Positions 1 through 6,120 of a DNA stretch of 6,120 nucleotides are shown here, piece after piece (positions within the stretch are counted from its first letter, which is position 1; every line of letters begins with the position of its first letter). The notes beneath the pieces were generated by a model. That model saw only the letters and a program-made list of their open reading frames with translations, ran no database searches and was not told the DNA's origin. The translations under genes and the position numbers were made by a program. The stretch is from UBA8437 sp003445035 (GTDB taxonomy: Bacteria; Planctomycetota; Planctomycetia; Planctomycetales; Planctomycetaceae), in NCBI GenBank assembly GCA_937901285.1, contig CALCHI010000549.1:1-6120 (forward strand). Reading direction: 5' to 3'.

Positions 1-1161
1 GGTCGTCGGGTGCTGGTGGTCGTGCCGGATTCGACACGTACCGCCCCGTTGCCGTTGCTCTTCGGAGCCCTCCATCGACAGATCGGACCCGTCGCAGCCG
101 CTGTCGATGTGATCGTTGCGCTGGGAACCCATCCGGCGATGGAAGCCACCGCGATCGCCGCGATGCTCGGAATCGATCGTATCGAGGGAGGTGAGTCGAT
201 TGGTCTGTTCAACCACGAGTGGGATCACCCCGGCCGCCTGAAGAGAATTGGAACGCTCACCGCCGCCGACACCGAGGAGATTTCCGATGGACTGCTCTCC
301 GAGGATGTCGCCGTTGAAATCAATTCGCGAATCGACGACTACGACCTGCTGCTGGTCCTGGGCCCGGTGTTCCCTCACGAGGTCGTCGGTTTCTCGGGCG
401 GCAACAAGTACTTCTTTCCCGGCATCGCCGGAGCCGAGATCCTCAACTTCTTCCACTGGCTCGGGGCCCTGATCACCAACGCCAGGATAATCGGGGTCAG
501 CCGGACTCCGGTTCGCGAGGTGGTTGACCGAGCCGCGGCGATGATCCCCGTCGATCGCCGCTGCGTGGCCTTCGTCGTTGGCGGTGACGGTGGGGTCCTG
601 GACCTGTTTTACGGGACTCCGGAGGACGCCTGGGCGGGTGCGGCGGACCTTTCCAACCGGATTCACATTCTCCGGAAGCCTCGGCCATTCGACACCGTGC
701 TCTCGTGTGCCCCGGCGATGTACGACGAGTTGTGGGTGGCCGGAAAGTGCATGTACAAGCTTGAACCGGTTGTCGCCGACGGGGGTGAGTTGATCATCTA
801 TGCTCCACACCTGACGGAGATCTCGGTCACTCACGGGCGGTTGATCGAGCAGGTGGGTTACCACGTGCGGGACTATTTCACGAACCAGCCCGACCGGTTT
901 GCCGATATTCCTCGTGGTGTCCTGGCGCATTCGACCCACGTCCGTGGCGGTGGAAGCATGGTCGACGGGGTGGAACGGCCCCGGATCAACGTGACGCTGG
1001 CTACGGGGTTGTCCGAGGAGACCTGCCGACGTATCAATCTGGGATGGCGCGATCCGGCAACGATTGATATCGAGTCTTTTGCCGATCGGGAGGACGAGGG
1101 TGTGTTACTGGTACGGAGTGCCGGCGAGCACCTGTACCGGCTCGAGGAGGATCTGACATGA
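1..1161 (+). CDS. LarA-family (DUF2088) nickel-pincer racemase/epimerase homologue, 5' partial
   Basis: Lactate racemase LarA and its homologues use a nickel-pincer nucleotide to racemise or epimerise 2-hydroxy acids in the cytoplasm. The frame is open from base 1. A GTG at 10 is a possible start, but it sits directly before the conserved VVVPDSTR strand, so the real start probably lies upstream. Counting from that GTG, visible family residues are D7 and R10 (PDSTR), H41 (GTH), H123, K133 (SGGNKYFFPG) and H149. These fit D72, R75, H108, H174, K184 and H200 of Lactobacillus plantarum LarA, with identical 10- and 16-residue spacings for H174-K184-H200. K184 holds the cofactor and H200 binds nickel. 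K246 fits K298, but V243 stands where Q295 is expected. The C-terminal domain runs to the stop. The LarB, LarC and LarE cofactor-synthesis genes are not in the window. Family assignment is firm; the substrate is unknown and lactate should not be assumed. Confidence 0.88.
   Translation, partial: GRRVLVVVPDSTRTAPLPLLFGALHRQIGPVAAAVDVIVALGTHPAMEATAIAAMLGIDRIEGGESIGLFNHEWDHPGRLKRIGTLTAADTEEISDGLLSEDVAVEINSRIDDYDLLLVLGPVFPHEVVGFSGGNKYFFPGIAGAEILNFFHWLGALITNARIIGVSRTPVREVVDRAAAMIPVDRRCVAFVVGGDGGVLDLFYGTPEDAWAGAADLSNRIHILRKPRPFDTVLSCAPAMYDELWVAGKCMYKLEPVVADGGELIIYAPHLTEISVTHGRLIEQVGYHVRDYFTNQPDRFADIPRGVLAHSTHVRGGGSMVDGVERPRINVTLATGLSEETCRRINLGWRDPATIDIESFADREDEGVLLVRSAGEHLYRLEEDLT
1144..1150 (+). 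promoter_or_regulatory. Shine-Dalgarno site for the HisN-type phosphatase
   Basis: GAGGAGG lies 7 nt before the ATG at 1158, inside the last codons of the LarA-like gene. It contains a full GGAGG core at near-ideal spacing, which supports 1158 as the start and an ATGA stop/start overlap with translational coupling. Confidence 0.65.
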
Positions 1162-1961
1162 GTGATGCGATCCACGATCTCTCCGGCAGACTCGATTTTG
1201 CCGTGGCGGTGGCGGCCGAGGCTGGTGAGTTGATCATGCGGCACTACCACGACACGGACCTGGTCATTGAACGCAAACGAGACGATTCTCCGGTGACCGC
1301 TGCCGACCGGGAGGCCGAGCAGTTGATTCGCCAGCGGGTGTCAGAGCAGTGGCCTGAGGACGGAGTGCTGGGAGAGGAATTCGAGGAAACTCCTGGTACG
1401 AACGGGTTTCGCTGGATCCTCGATCCGATCGACGGCACCAAGTCGTTCATACATCACGTGCCATTGTTTGGCACGCTGATCGGCCTGGAACTCGACGGAC
1501 AGATGGTGGCCGGTGTCTGCCGGATGCCAGCCCTCGACGAAGTGGCCTATGGTGGGATGGGGCTGGGGGCATGGTGGCAGCAGGGGGGCGGTGATCCTCG
1601 TCCGGCCCGTGTCTCGAGTGTTCAACGGCTCGACCAGGCCCTGTTTTGCACGACCACGATCACGCGTTGGAGGACGTTGGGTCGTCAGGACGTGTTCGAC
1701 CGCCTCTGTGGCCGTTCGTCCCTGGCCCGCGGCTGGAGTGACTGTTATGGGCATCTGTTGGTGGCCACCGGCCGAGCCGACGTGATGGTCGATCCGGTGA
1801 TGAACATCTGGGATGCGGCGGCACTGTTGCCGATCGTGCAGGAAGCCGGTGGTCACTTCCTCACGCTGGACGGCCGACCCGTGGTTGACGGTGGCAACGG
1901 ATTGAGTGTCAACGCCGAGATAAGGGACGAGGTGCTGGGATTGATCGCGGGCAACGAATGA
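1158..1961 (+). CDS. hisN: Inositol monophosphatase superfamily phosphatase, histidinol-phosphatase (HisN) type
   Basis: This is a complete 267-residue Mg2+-dependent phosphatase, the normal length for the family. Metal-site elements are in order: GEE at 72-74, the signature DPIDGT at 89-94 (D89, D92, T94), and WDAAALLPIVQEAGG with D219. These match the inositol monophosphatase metal ligands (E70, D90, D93 and D220 of the human enzyme). The extended form DPIDGTKSFIHHVPLFGTLI and the VDPVMNIWD lead-in resemble the HisN subfamily, which converts L-histidinol phosphate to L-histidinol, the penultimate step of histidine synthesis. The ATG overlaps the upstream stop as ATGA and has a strong Shine-Dalgarno 7 nt away, so it is probably co-translated with the LarA-like gene. 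No other histidine gene is nearby. A different small phosphorylated substrate (inositol phosphate, PAP or a sugar phosphate) is therefore possible. Superfamily call is very secure; the HisN specificity is moderate. Confidence 0.9.
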   Translation: MSDAIHDLSGRLDFAVAVAAEAGELIMRHYHDTDLVIERKRDDSPVTAADREAEQLIRQRVSEQWPEDGVLGEEFEETPGTNGFRWILDPIDGTKSFIHHVPLFGTLIGLELDGQMVAGVCRMPALDEVAYGGMGLGAWWQQGGGDPRPARVSSVQRLDQALFCTTTITRWRTLGRQDVFDRLCGRSSLARGWSDCYGHLLVATGRADVMVDPVMNIWDAAALLPIVQEAGGHFLTLDGRPVVDGGNGLSVNAEIRDEVLGLIAGNE

Positions 1962-1982
1962 GATCGATTCTCGGTTCGGCCA

Positions 1983-2010
1983 TTCGCAATCTGGTTTCAG
2001 CAGTTAGAAT
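1983..2010 (+). promoter_or_regulatory. Possible sigma70-type promoter before the BatA-like gene
   Basis: The only intergenic gap contains TTCGCA (1983-1988, 4 of 6 to TTGACA) and TAGAAT (2005-2010, 5 of 6 to TATAAT) separated by 16 nt. Transcription would start near 2017 and leave a leader of under 30 nt. The match is weak, and promoter rules in Planctomycetota are poorly known, so this is a candidate only. If it is not used, the VWA genes would be read through from the upstream pair, since no terminator is visible. Confidence 0.3.
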
Positions 2011-2029
2011 GTCGTCGGACCCGTCGATT

Positions 2030-2041
2030 GGTGTCGTCACC
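2030..2041 (+). other. Small hairpin immediately before the BatA-like start codon
   Basis: GGTG and CACC form a 4-bp stem around a TCGT loop, ending 2 nt before the ATG at 2044. It occupies the place where a Shine-Dalgarno sequence would be, and none is seen there. The structure is short and could be chance. Confidence 0.25.
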
Positions 2042-2043
2042 CG

Positions 2044-4572
2044 ATGCAACTGATCAACCCCGCCATCATCTATGGACTCGGCCTGGCCGCGGTGCCGGTC
2101 GTCCTGCACATGTTGCTGCGGGCCCGTCCCAAGCCACACCTGTTTCCCGCTCTGCGACTGCTCCAGGCGAGGCGACGCCACAACCGTCGCCGGTTGCGGC
2201 TTCGACACATCTGGCTGCTGCTGCTGCGGATGGCCCTGATCGCCCTGCTGGTGCTGGCGGTGTCCCGGCCGAAGTTGCCGGCAGCGAATTACTGGCCTCA
2301 GTGGCCTGGCGAGGGGCTGGGGCTGTTGGCGGCATTTCTGTTGCCACTGGTGATCTACTGGTTGACGACGAGCCGCTGGCGTCACCGTGACTGGCCCGGT
2401 CACGTGTTCTCGACTCGTCGGACGCTATTGCGTGGCGGAATGGGTGTGGTGGCCGCGTTGTTGCTGGCACTGTGGGCCGGGGGGTGGTACGGGCCCCGCG
2501 TGGCCGCCGAAGTGACCAATCCGTCGGTGGGAGCGGCACGCAACGCCCCGGTCGCCGCCGTGTTTGTTTTCGACACCAGCCAGAGCATGGAATATCGACA
2601 CCAGAGCAGGACCCGGTTGGAGGTGGCCCAGCAGATCGCTCGTGACCATCTCGATCGACTGCCCTCGGGCAGTCGTGTCGCGGTGATTGACACCTCGATC
2701 GAATCGACTCGGGGTGCTGTGCGGGCGGGTGGTGGTGATGAGGGTCGCGATCCTCCTGCGACGGCCGGACGGTTCGTGATATTCCAGTCGAGCCCGGTGG
2801 CTCTGCGACGTCGCATCGAACAACTGGAGTTGCATCCGGTCAGCCGCACTCTCAACGGGTGCATCGAGAGCAGCCTGTCGCTGCTCGAATCCGATCGTGA
2901 ACGTGCGTCTCGTCGAACTGGTGGCGAGGATCCTTTTGTCCGGGAGATCTACGTGTTGACCGACCTGGCCCGTGGAGCCTGGTCACGAGGGGCGGCCGAT
3001 GCTGATCGGCTTAGCGCAGCGGTTGAGAAGTGTCCGTGGCTGGGCGGTGTCTACGTGGTCGACACCGGTGTCGACCATCCCACCAATACGGGCATTGCCT
3101 CGCTGGATCTTTCGCGGCAGACCATCGCCGATGGCGGCGCGGTGACGATCACAGCGGCGGTTGACGGGACCGGTGTCGAGGGCGACGTGGCTCGGACCGT
3201 GGACCTGTTCGTGATCAGCGCCGCTGGCAAGCGGATCCCTCGGGGATCGGCCGAGGTCAAGCTGGTTGGAGAAGCGGCGGCAACGGTCAGCCTCGTCGCT
3301 GACGGGCTGACGGGGCCGTTCGTTCAGGGCGAATTGCGGTTGCGATCCAGCGATCCCCTGGCCTCTGACGACGTGGGGTACTTCACTGTCGCCGTTGCGT
3401 CACCTCCGCGTGTCCTGGTGGTGGCCCCGACGGCGTCGGAGGCCACCTACCTGGTCGAAGCCCTGGCTCCCAGGCAGGAGGTTGAGCGAGGTCGTGCGAG
3501 GTTTCTCTGTGAGCACGTGCCCCCCAACCGTCTTGGCGACATGAAACTGGCCGATTTTCGGACCGTGATCCTGCTGAATGTCCCTGGAATCAGCGACGAG
3601 TCCTGGAGAGGACTCGAGCGTTTCGTCGAGGCGGGCGGCGGACTGGGCGTGGTACTGGGATCGTCGGTGCATTGGCAACAGGATCGCGGTGTCAAGCCAA
3701 CCGCTTACAACAGCGAGTCGGCCCAGGCCGTGCTGCCGGCCACGCTGGACGTCTCCCGCAAGTTCACTCCTCCTGAATTTCTCGATCTCCGAAATGCCAC
3801 GCATCCGGCGTTGAAGCTGTTTGCCGATCTCGGCGGAGCAGGGGATCTCGTGCTCCGTGACATCCGGCTTTACTGGAGGTTGCAACCCGGTCCTGGTGGC
3901 CAGGTGGTGGCACGCTTCACCGGAGACGCGCGAGATCCGGCACTGCTCGAACGGAGCCTCGGCCGGGGTCGCACGTTGATGCTGGCCTCGGCGCTGGATC
4001 TCCGCTGGAACTGGAACGATCTCGCTCGCTCGGACTGGTTCGTCGTACTGGTCGATCAACTGGTCGGATATCTGGCGCAACGCTCGGGCGAATCCTACAC
4101 CTACGAGGCCAACACATCGCTGTCCGTCCAGTTGTTCCCGCCGCGTCCGGTCACCGAGTTTTCTGTCGTGGCTCCTGACGGCAGCCAGCGGCCGGGGCAA
4201 TCGCAGACGGGCCAGGTTCTGTCGGTGGATGTCTCGGAGGCCCTGGGCCATTACGAGGTCCGGGGCCGTGGCGATGCGCAGGCATGGCGGGCCGGTTTCA
4301 GCCTGAATCTCGATGCCGCCGAACGCGACCTTGTCCGAATGACCGCGGAAGATCTCGACGCGCTGATCGGTCTCGACCGTTACCAGTTGGCTGGGGATCT
4401 CGAAGAACTCCAGCGACGTGTCGGGGACATGCGGATCGGCCGCGAGGTGTTCCCGATGGTGCTGCTGCTGTTGCTGATTGTCTTCTGCTGTGAACACCTG
4501 GTTGCCAACCGTTTCTACGAGGCCGACCACGGAACGACGGCGACGGCCGAGAGCGTGGGGGGCGGCTCGTGA
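2044..4572 (+). CDS. BatA-like membrane protein with VWA and amidotransferase-like domains
   Basis: This is an 842-residue inner-membrane protein. The N-terminus (NPAIIYGLGLAAVPVVLHML, then FPALRLLQARR and a basic stretch) is the BatA/aerotolerance N-terminal domain. Predicted membrane segments lie near 6-25, 56-73, 91-109 and 131-148, with one C-terminal anchor near 803-823. The basic loops 26-55 and 110-130 should be cytoplasmic, placing the large middle part in the periplasm. A VWA domain (about 170-335) has a complete MIDAS: D177, S179 and S181 in DTSQS, T269, and D307 in LTDLARG. Residues about 454-660 look like the class I glutamine amidotransferase fold (RFVEAGGGLGVVLGSS near 526-541), but no Cys nucleophile is visible there, so it is probably non-catalytic. 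The ATG is the only start: an in-frame stop sits at 2005-2007 with no start codon between. Its stop overlaps the next gene. The role is unknown; Bat-type proteins are linked to envelope stress and MoxR chaperone systems. Confidence 0.88.
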   Translation: MQLINPAIIYGLGLAAVPVVLHMLLRARPKPHLFPALRLLQARRRHNRRRLRLRHIWLLLLRMALIALLVLAVSRPKLPAANYWPQWPGEGLGLLAAFLLPLVIYWLTTSRWRHRDWPGHVFSTRRTLLRGGMGVVAALLLALWAGGWYGPRVAAEVTNPSVGAARNAPVAAVFVFDTSQSMEYRHQSRTRLEVAQQIARDHLDRLPSGSRVAVIDTSIESTRGAVRAGGGDEGRDPPATAGRFVIFQSSPVALRRRIEQLELHPVSRTLNGCIESSLSLLESDRERASRRTGGEDPFVREIYVLTDLARGAWSRGAADADRLSAAVEKCPWLGGVYVVDTGVDHPTNTGIASLDLSRQTIADGGAVTITAAVDGTGVEGDVARTVDLFVISAAGKRIPRGSAEVKLVGEAAATVSLVADGLTGPFVQGELRLRSSDPLASDDVGYFTVAVASPPRVLVVAPTASEATYLVEALAPRQEVERGRARFLCEHVPPNRLGDMKLADFRTVILLNVPGISDESWRGLERFVEAGGGLGVVLGSSVHWQQDRGVKPTAYNSESAQAVLPATLDVSRKFTPPEFLDLRNATHPALKLFADLGGAGDLVLRDIRLYWRLQPGPGGQVVARFTGDARDPALLERSLGRGRTLMLASALDLRWNWNDLARSDWFVVLVDQLVGYLAQRSGESYTYEANTSLSVQLFPPRPVTEFSVVAPDGSQRPGQSQTGQVLSVDVSEALGHYEVRGRGDAQAWRAGFSLNLDAAERDLVRMTAEDLDALIGLDRYQLAGDLEELQRRVGDMRIGREVFPMVLLLLLIVFCCEHLVANRFYEADHGTTATAESVGGGS
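3056..3077. repeat. Perfect 22-bp palindrome inside the BatA-like gene
   Basis: The bases read the same on both strands over all 22 positions, centred on the CCGG at 3065-3068, with a core of GTCGACACCGGTGTCGAC at 3058-3075. It encodes the VVDTGVDH part of the protein after the VWA domain. It could form a cruciform or RNA hairpin, or be a dimeric protein site; coding chance is the null explanation. Confidence 0.8.
4557..4562 (+). promoter_or_regulatory. G-rich ribosome-binding stretch for the second VWA gene
   Basis: A run of six G ends 6 nt before the GTG at 4569. It is not a canonical GGAGG but is the only purine-rich run nearby. The alternative ATG at 4584 has no such sequence before it, so GTG 4569 with its GTGA overlap is preferred. 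Confidence 0.4.
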
Positions 4573-6120
4573 TTCGTTTCGACATGGCACCCGCCTGGCA
4601 CTGGGGATTGGTCGTCGCGGTTCTGATCGCGGTCGTCGTGCTGATCATCTGGACGTACCCTCGCCGCCTGCGGGCGGTTTCTCCCGGGACCGGCCGGTTG
4701 CTGCTTTGGCTTCGGCTGGCCGTCGCCGGGGTTCTGGCGTTCACGATGTTGCGACCGAGCCTGCAGGTGATCGAACCCGACAGTCGTCCTCGAGTGTTTG
4801 CGGTGGTGATGGATCGCACCCGCAGCATGGAGATTCCCGATGCGGCCGGAGGGAAGACACGGCGGGCGGCATTGGTGGAGACGGTCGCGGCCTTTCGGAC
4901 ACAGCTCGAAGAGATCGGGGAGAACACCGAGGTGAGGTTCTTTGATTTCGACCGGGACCTTGTGCCGTTGGATCTCGACCGGGACCAGGCACCTTCCTCG
5001 GAGACGCAGGGGGACCAGACGGCGATGGGCACAGTGCTCGAGAAAGTGCTCGAGGAGGCTCGGAACCAGCAGATCAGCGGGGTGATCCTGATGGGCGACG
5101 GAGCCCAGCGGGCGGTGTCCCCGTTTGACCTGGACCCCCGCCGCGTGGCCCGGATGCTCGGTGACCAGGGGCTTCGTGTGTTTACCGTGCCCTTCGGTGC
5201 CTCCGGAGCCGGCGACAACTCGCTGGATGTCTCGGTGGACGACCTGTTGGTGGACCGCGTGGTGTTTGAGAACAAGGCGGTGATTGTCCGGGCGCGGGTG
5301 AGGCTGATCGGGGCAGCCGGGCGAGATGTCCGCGTCCGCCTGCTGGTTGAGGACCGGACCGGAAAGGCCATTGGCCAGTCGGGCCTGATGGTGCAGCCGC
5401 CGGCCACCGGCCGCACGTCGCCCATCCGTCGCATGTCCACAACGCAGAATGAGGATGTTCGCCTGGTCGAGCTGTCGTTCGTGCCGACCCGGCCGGGGGA
5501 ATTCAAGATCGCGGTTGAGGCCGAACCGCTCGACGGCGAGGTTCGACAGGCCAACAACCGCCGCCGATCGTTGATCAGCGTGCGTCGCGGTGGGATCCGG
5601 GTGGCCTATATCGATCGTCCCCGACCCGAACTCCGCAGCGTGCAGTTGTTGAGAGCATCAGAGAAGATCCAGCTCGAATCTCACATCGTGCGTCCGGGCC
5701 GACGGGCCGGACGGGGGAAGCTTGATGCCGAGCTGTTTGCTCCCGGGCGTCACGACATCTACATCCTCGGGGATGTCCCGGCCAGCGTGCTGGGACGCGA
5801 GCACCTGTCCCGCCTGGCAGCGCGGATTCGTGATGGGGCCGGATTGCTGATGCTGGGCGGTTTCCAGGCTTTCGGAGCTGGCGGATATTCGGCGACTCCA
5901 CTGGCGGAGCTGGTTCCGGTGGCGATGAATGCCGCGGAGGTGCAGGGAGATGGCCCGATCGAAACCGACCTGCACCTGATGAAAGACATCCGCGTGATCC
6001 CCACCGATTCGGGGCTGGCTCACTACATCATGCGGATTGCCGATTCGGGTGAGGTGAACCGGGCTCGCTGGGAGGCTCTGCCGCCCCTGGAGAAGGCCAA
6101 TCGGTTGCGTCCGAAGAACG
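4569..6120 (+). CDS. Membrane-anchored VWA protein with amidotransferase-like domain, 3' partial
   Basis: The frame stays open from GTG 4569 to the window end, giving 517 codons with no stop. Two membrane segments (about 12-28 and 44-61) flank a short basic loop (YPRRLRA), predicting a cytoplasmic loop and a periplasmic body. A VWA domain (about 76-205) has MIDAS residues D82, T84 and S86 in DRTRS, T151, and D177 in LMGDGAQ; T84 replaces the usual serine. Residues about 210-335 look like a beta-rich linker ending in QANNRR. From about 342 (GIRVAYIDRPRPE) through HDIYILGD (395-402) and GLLMLGGFQAFGAGGY (425-440) the sequence resembles the putative glutamine amidotransferase family PF07090 found in Planctomycetota; no catalytic Cys is seen in the expected elbow. 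The start overlaps the BatA-like stop as GTGA, so the two are probably made together. ATG 4584 is an alternative start. An antisense open frame over the same bases is a composition shadow. Function is unknown. Confidence 0.87.
   Translation, partial: MIRFDMAPAWHWGLVVAVLIAVVVLIIWTYPRRLRAVSPGTGRLLLWLRLAVAGVLAFTMLRPSLQVIEPDSRPRVFAVVMDRTRSMEIPDAAGGKTRRAALVETVAAFRTQLEEIGENTEVRFFDFDRDLVPLDLDRDQAPSSETQGDQTAMGTVLEKVLEEARNQQISGVILMGDGAQRAVSPFDLDPRRVARMLGDQGLRVFTVPFGASGAGDNSLDVSVDDLLVDRVVFENKAVIVRARVRLIGAAGRDVRVRLLVEDRTGKAIGQSGLMVQPPATGRTSPIRRMSTTQNEDVRLVELSFVPTRPGEFKIAVEAEPLDGEVRQANNRRRSLISVRRGGIRVAYIDRPRPELRSVQLLRASEKIQLESHIVRPGRRAGRGKLDAELFAPGRHDIYILGDVPASVLGREHLSRLAARIRDGAGLLMLGGFQAFGAGGYSATPLAELVPVAMNAAEVQGDGPIETDLHLMKDIRVIPTDSGLAHYIMRIADSGEVNRARWEALPPLEKANRLRPKN

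Noticed and set aside
1962..2043. Possible transcription terminator after the phosphatase gene
   Set aside because: No GC-rich stem followed by a T-run is present; the only stem found is 4 bp long and has no T-tract.
1958..2053. A 31-codon small frame starting at an ATGA overlap with the phosphatase stop and ending inside the BatA-like gene
   Set aside because: No Shine-Dalgarno of its own was seen, the peptide has no recognisable motif, and short open frames are common in GC-rich gaps. A leader-peptide role cannot be excluded but is unsupported.
2215..2226. Short CTG repeat (four units)
   Set aside because: It simply encodes the leucine run of a membrane segment; similar Leu-codon runs occur at the C-terminal anchor near 4461.
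2028..2390. Alternative + strand frame of 120 codons overlapping the BatA-like N-terminus
   Set aside because: Its Ala/Pro-rich translation has no motif, while the overlapping frame from 2044 has clear membrane segments and the BatA signature.
3400..4590. Long antisense open frame (about 396 codons) opposite the BatA-like gene
   Set aside because: The + strand encodes a recognisable BatA/VWA protein across this region; the antisense translation has low-complexity composition and no family motif, typical of a high-GC codon-bias shadow.
5034..5054. 9-bp direct repeat GTGCTCGAG with a 12-bp period
   Set aside because: It encodes the repetitive helix VLEKVLEEA in the VWA domain; codon reuse explains it and there is no sign of an element or expanded array.
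4298..5557. Long antisense open frame (about 419 codons) across the BatA-like gene end and the second VWA gene
   Set aside because: It is rich in Arg, Ser, Thr and Pro with no domain, spans the junction of two real + strand genes, and is explained by GC composition.

Overview
The window is a GC-rich, gene-dense bacterial stretch with four genes, all on the + strand and almost without gaps. The first gene is cut at the 5' edge and the last at the 3' edge. The protein set points to Planctomycetota: a BatA-type membrane protein fused to a von Willebrand factor A (VWA) domain and a glutamine-amidotransferase-like domain, followed by a second VWA plus amidotransferase-like protein. That assignment is an inference from protein architecture, not from a marker gene.

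Positions 1-1961 hold a two-gene metabolic unit. The first gene is a LarA-family (DUF2088) protein, a nickel-pincer racemase/epimerase homologue; its nickel and catalytic residues are conserved, but one substrate-site residue appears changed. It overlaps by 4 bp (ATGA) a complete inositol-monophosphatase-superfamily phosphatase of the histidinol-phosphatase (HisN) type. The overlap, plus a good Shine-Dalgarno sequence inside the end of the first gene, suggests translational coupling.

Positions 1962-2043 are the only intergenic gap. It contains a weak promoter-like pair of hexamers and a tiny hairpin just before the next start codon. No terminator is visible, so read-through from the upstream pair is possible.

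Positions 2044-6120 hold a cell-envelope unit. It begins with an 842-residue BatA-like protein: four predicted N-terminal membrane segments, a VWA domain with a complete metal-binding (MIDAS) site, an amidotransferase-like domain without a visible nucleophile, and a C-terminal anchor. The next gene starts at a GTG overlapping its stop codon (GTGA). It has two N-terminal membrane segments, a VWA domain with a slightly variant MIDAS, and a second amidotransferase-like domain, and it runs off the window end. The two proteins have parallel designs and probably place their VWA domains in the periplasm, where they could work as a pair. The usual partners of such proteins, a MoxR AAA+ ATPase and a DUF58 protein, are not in this window.

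I see no RNA genes, mobile elements, CRISPR arrays or attachment sites. The most notable non-coding-type signal is a perfect 22-bp palindrome inside the BatA-like gene. Nothing here is clearly a new system; the best leads are the coupled LarA-like/phosphatase pair and the paired VWA membrane proteins.
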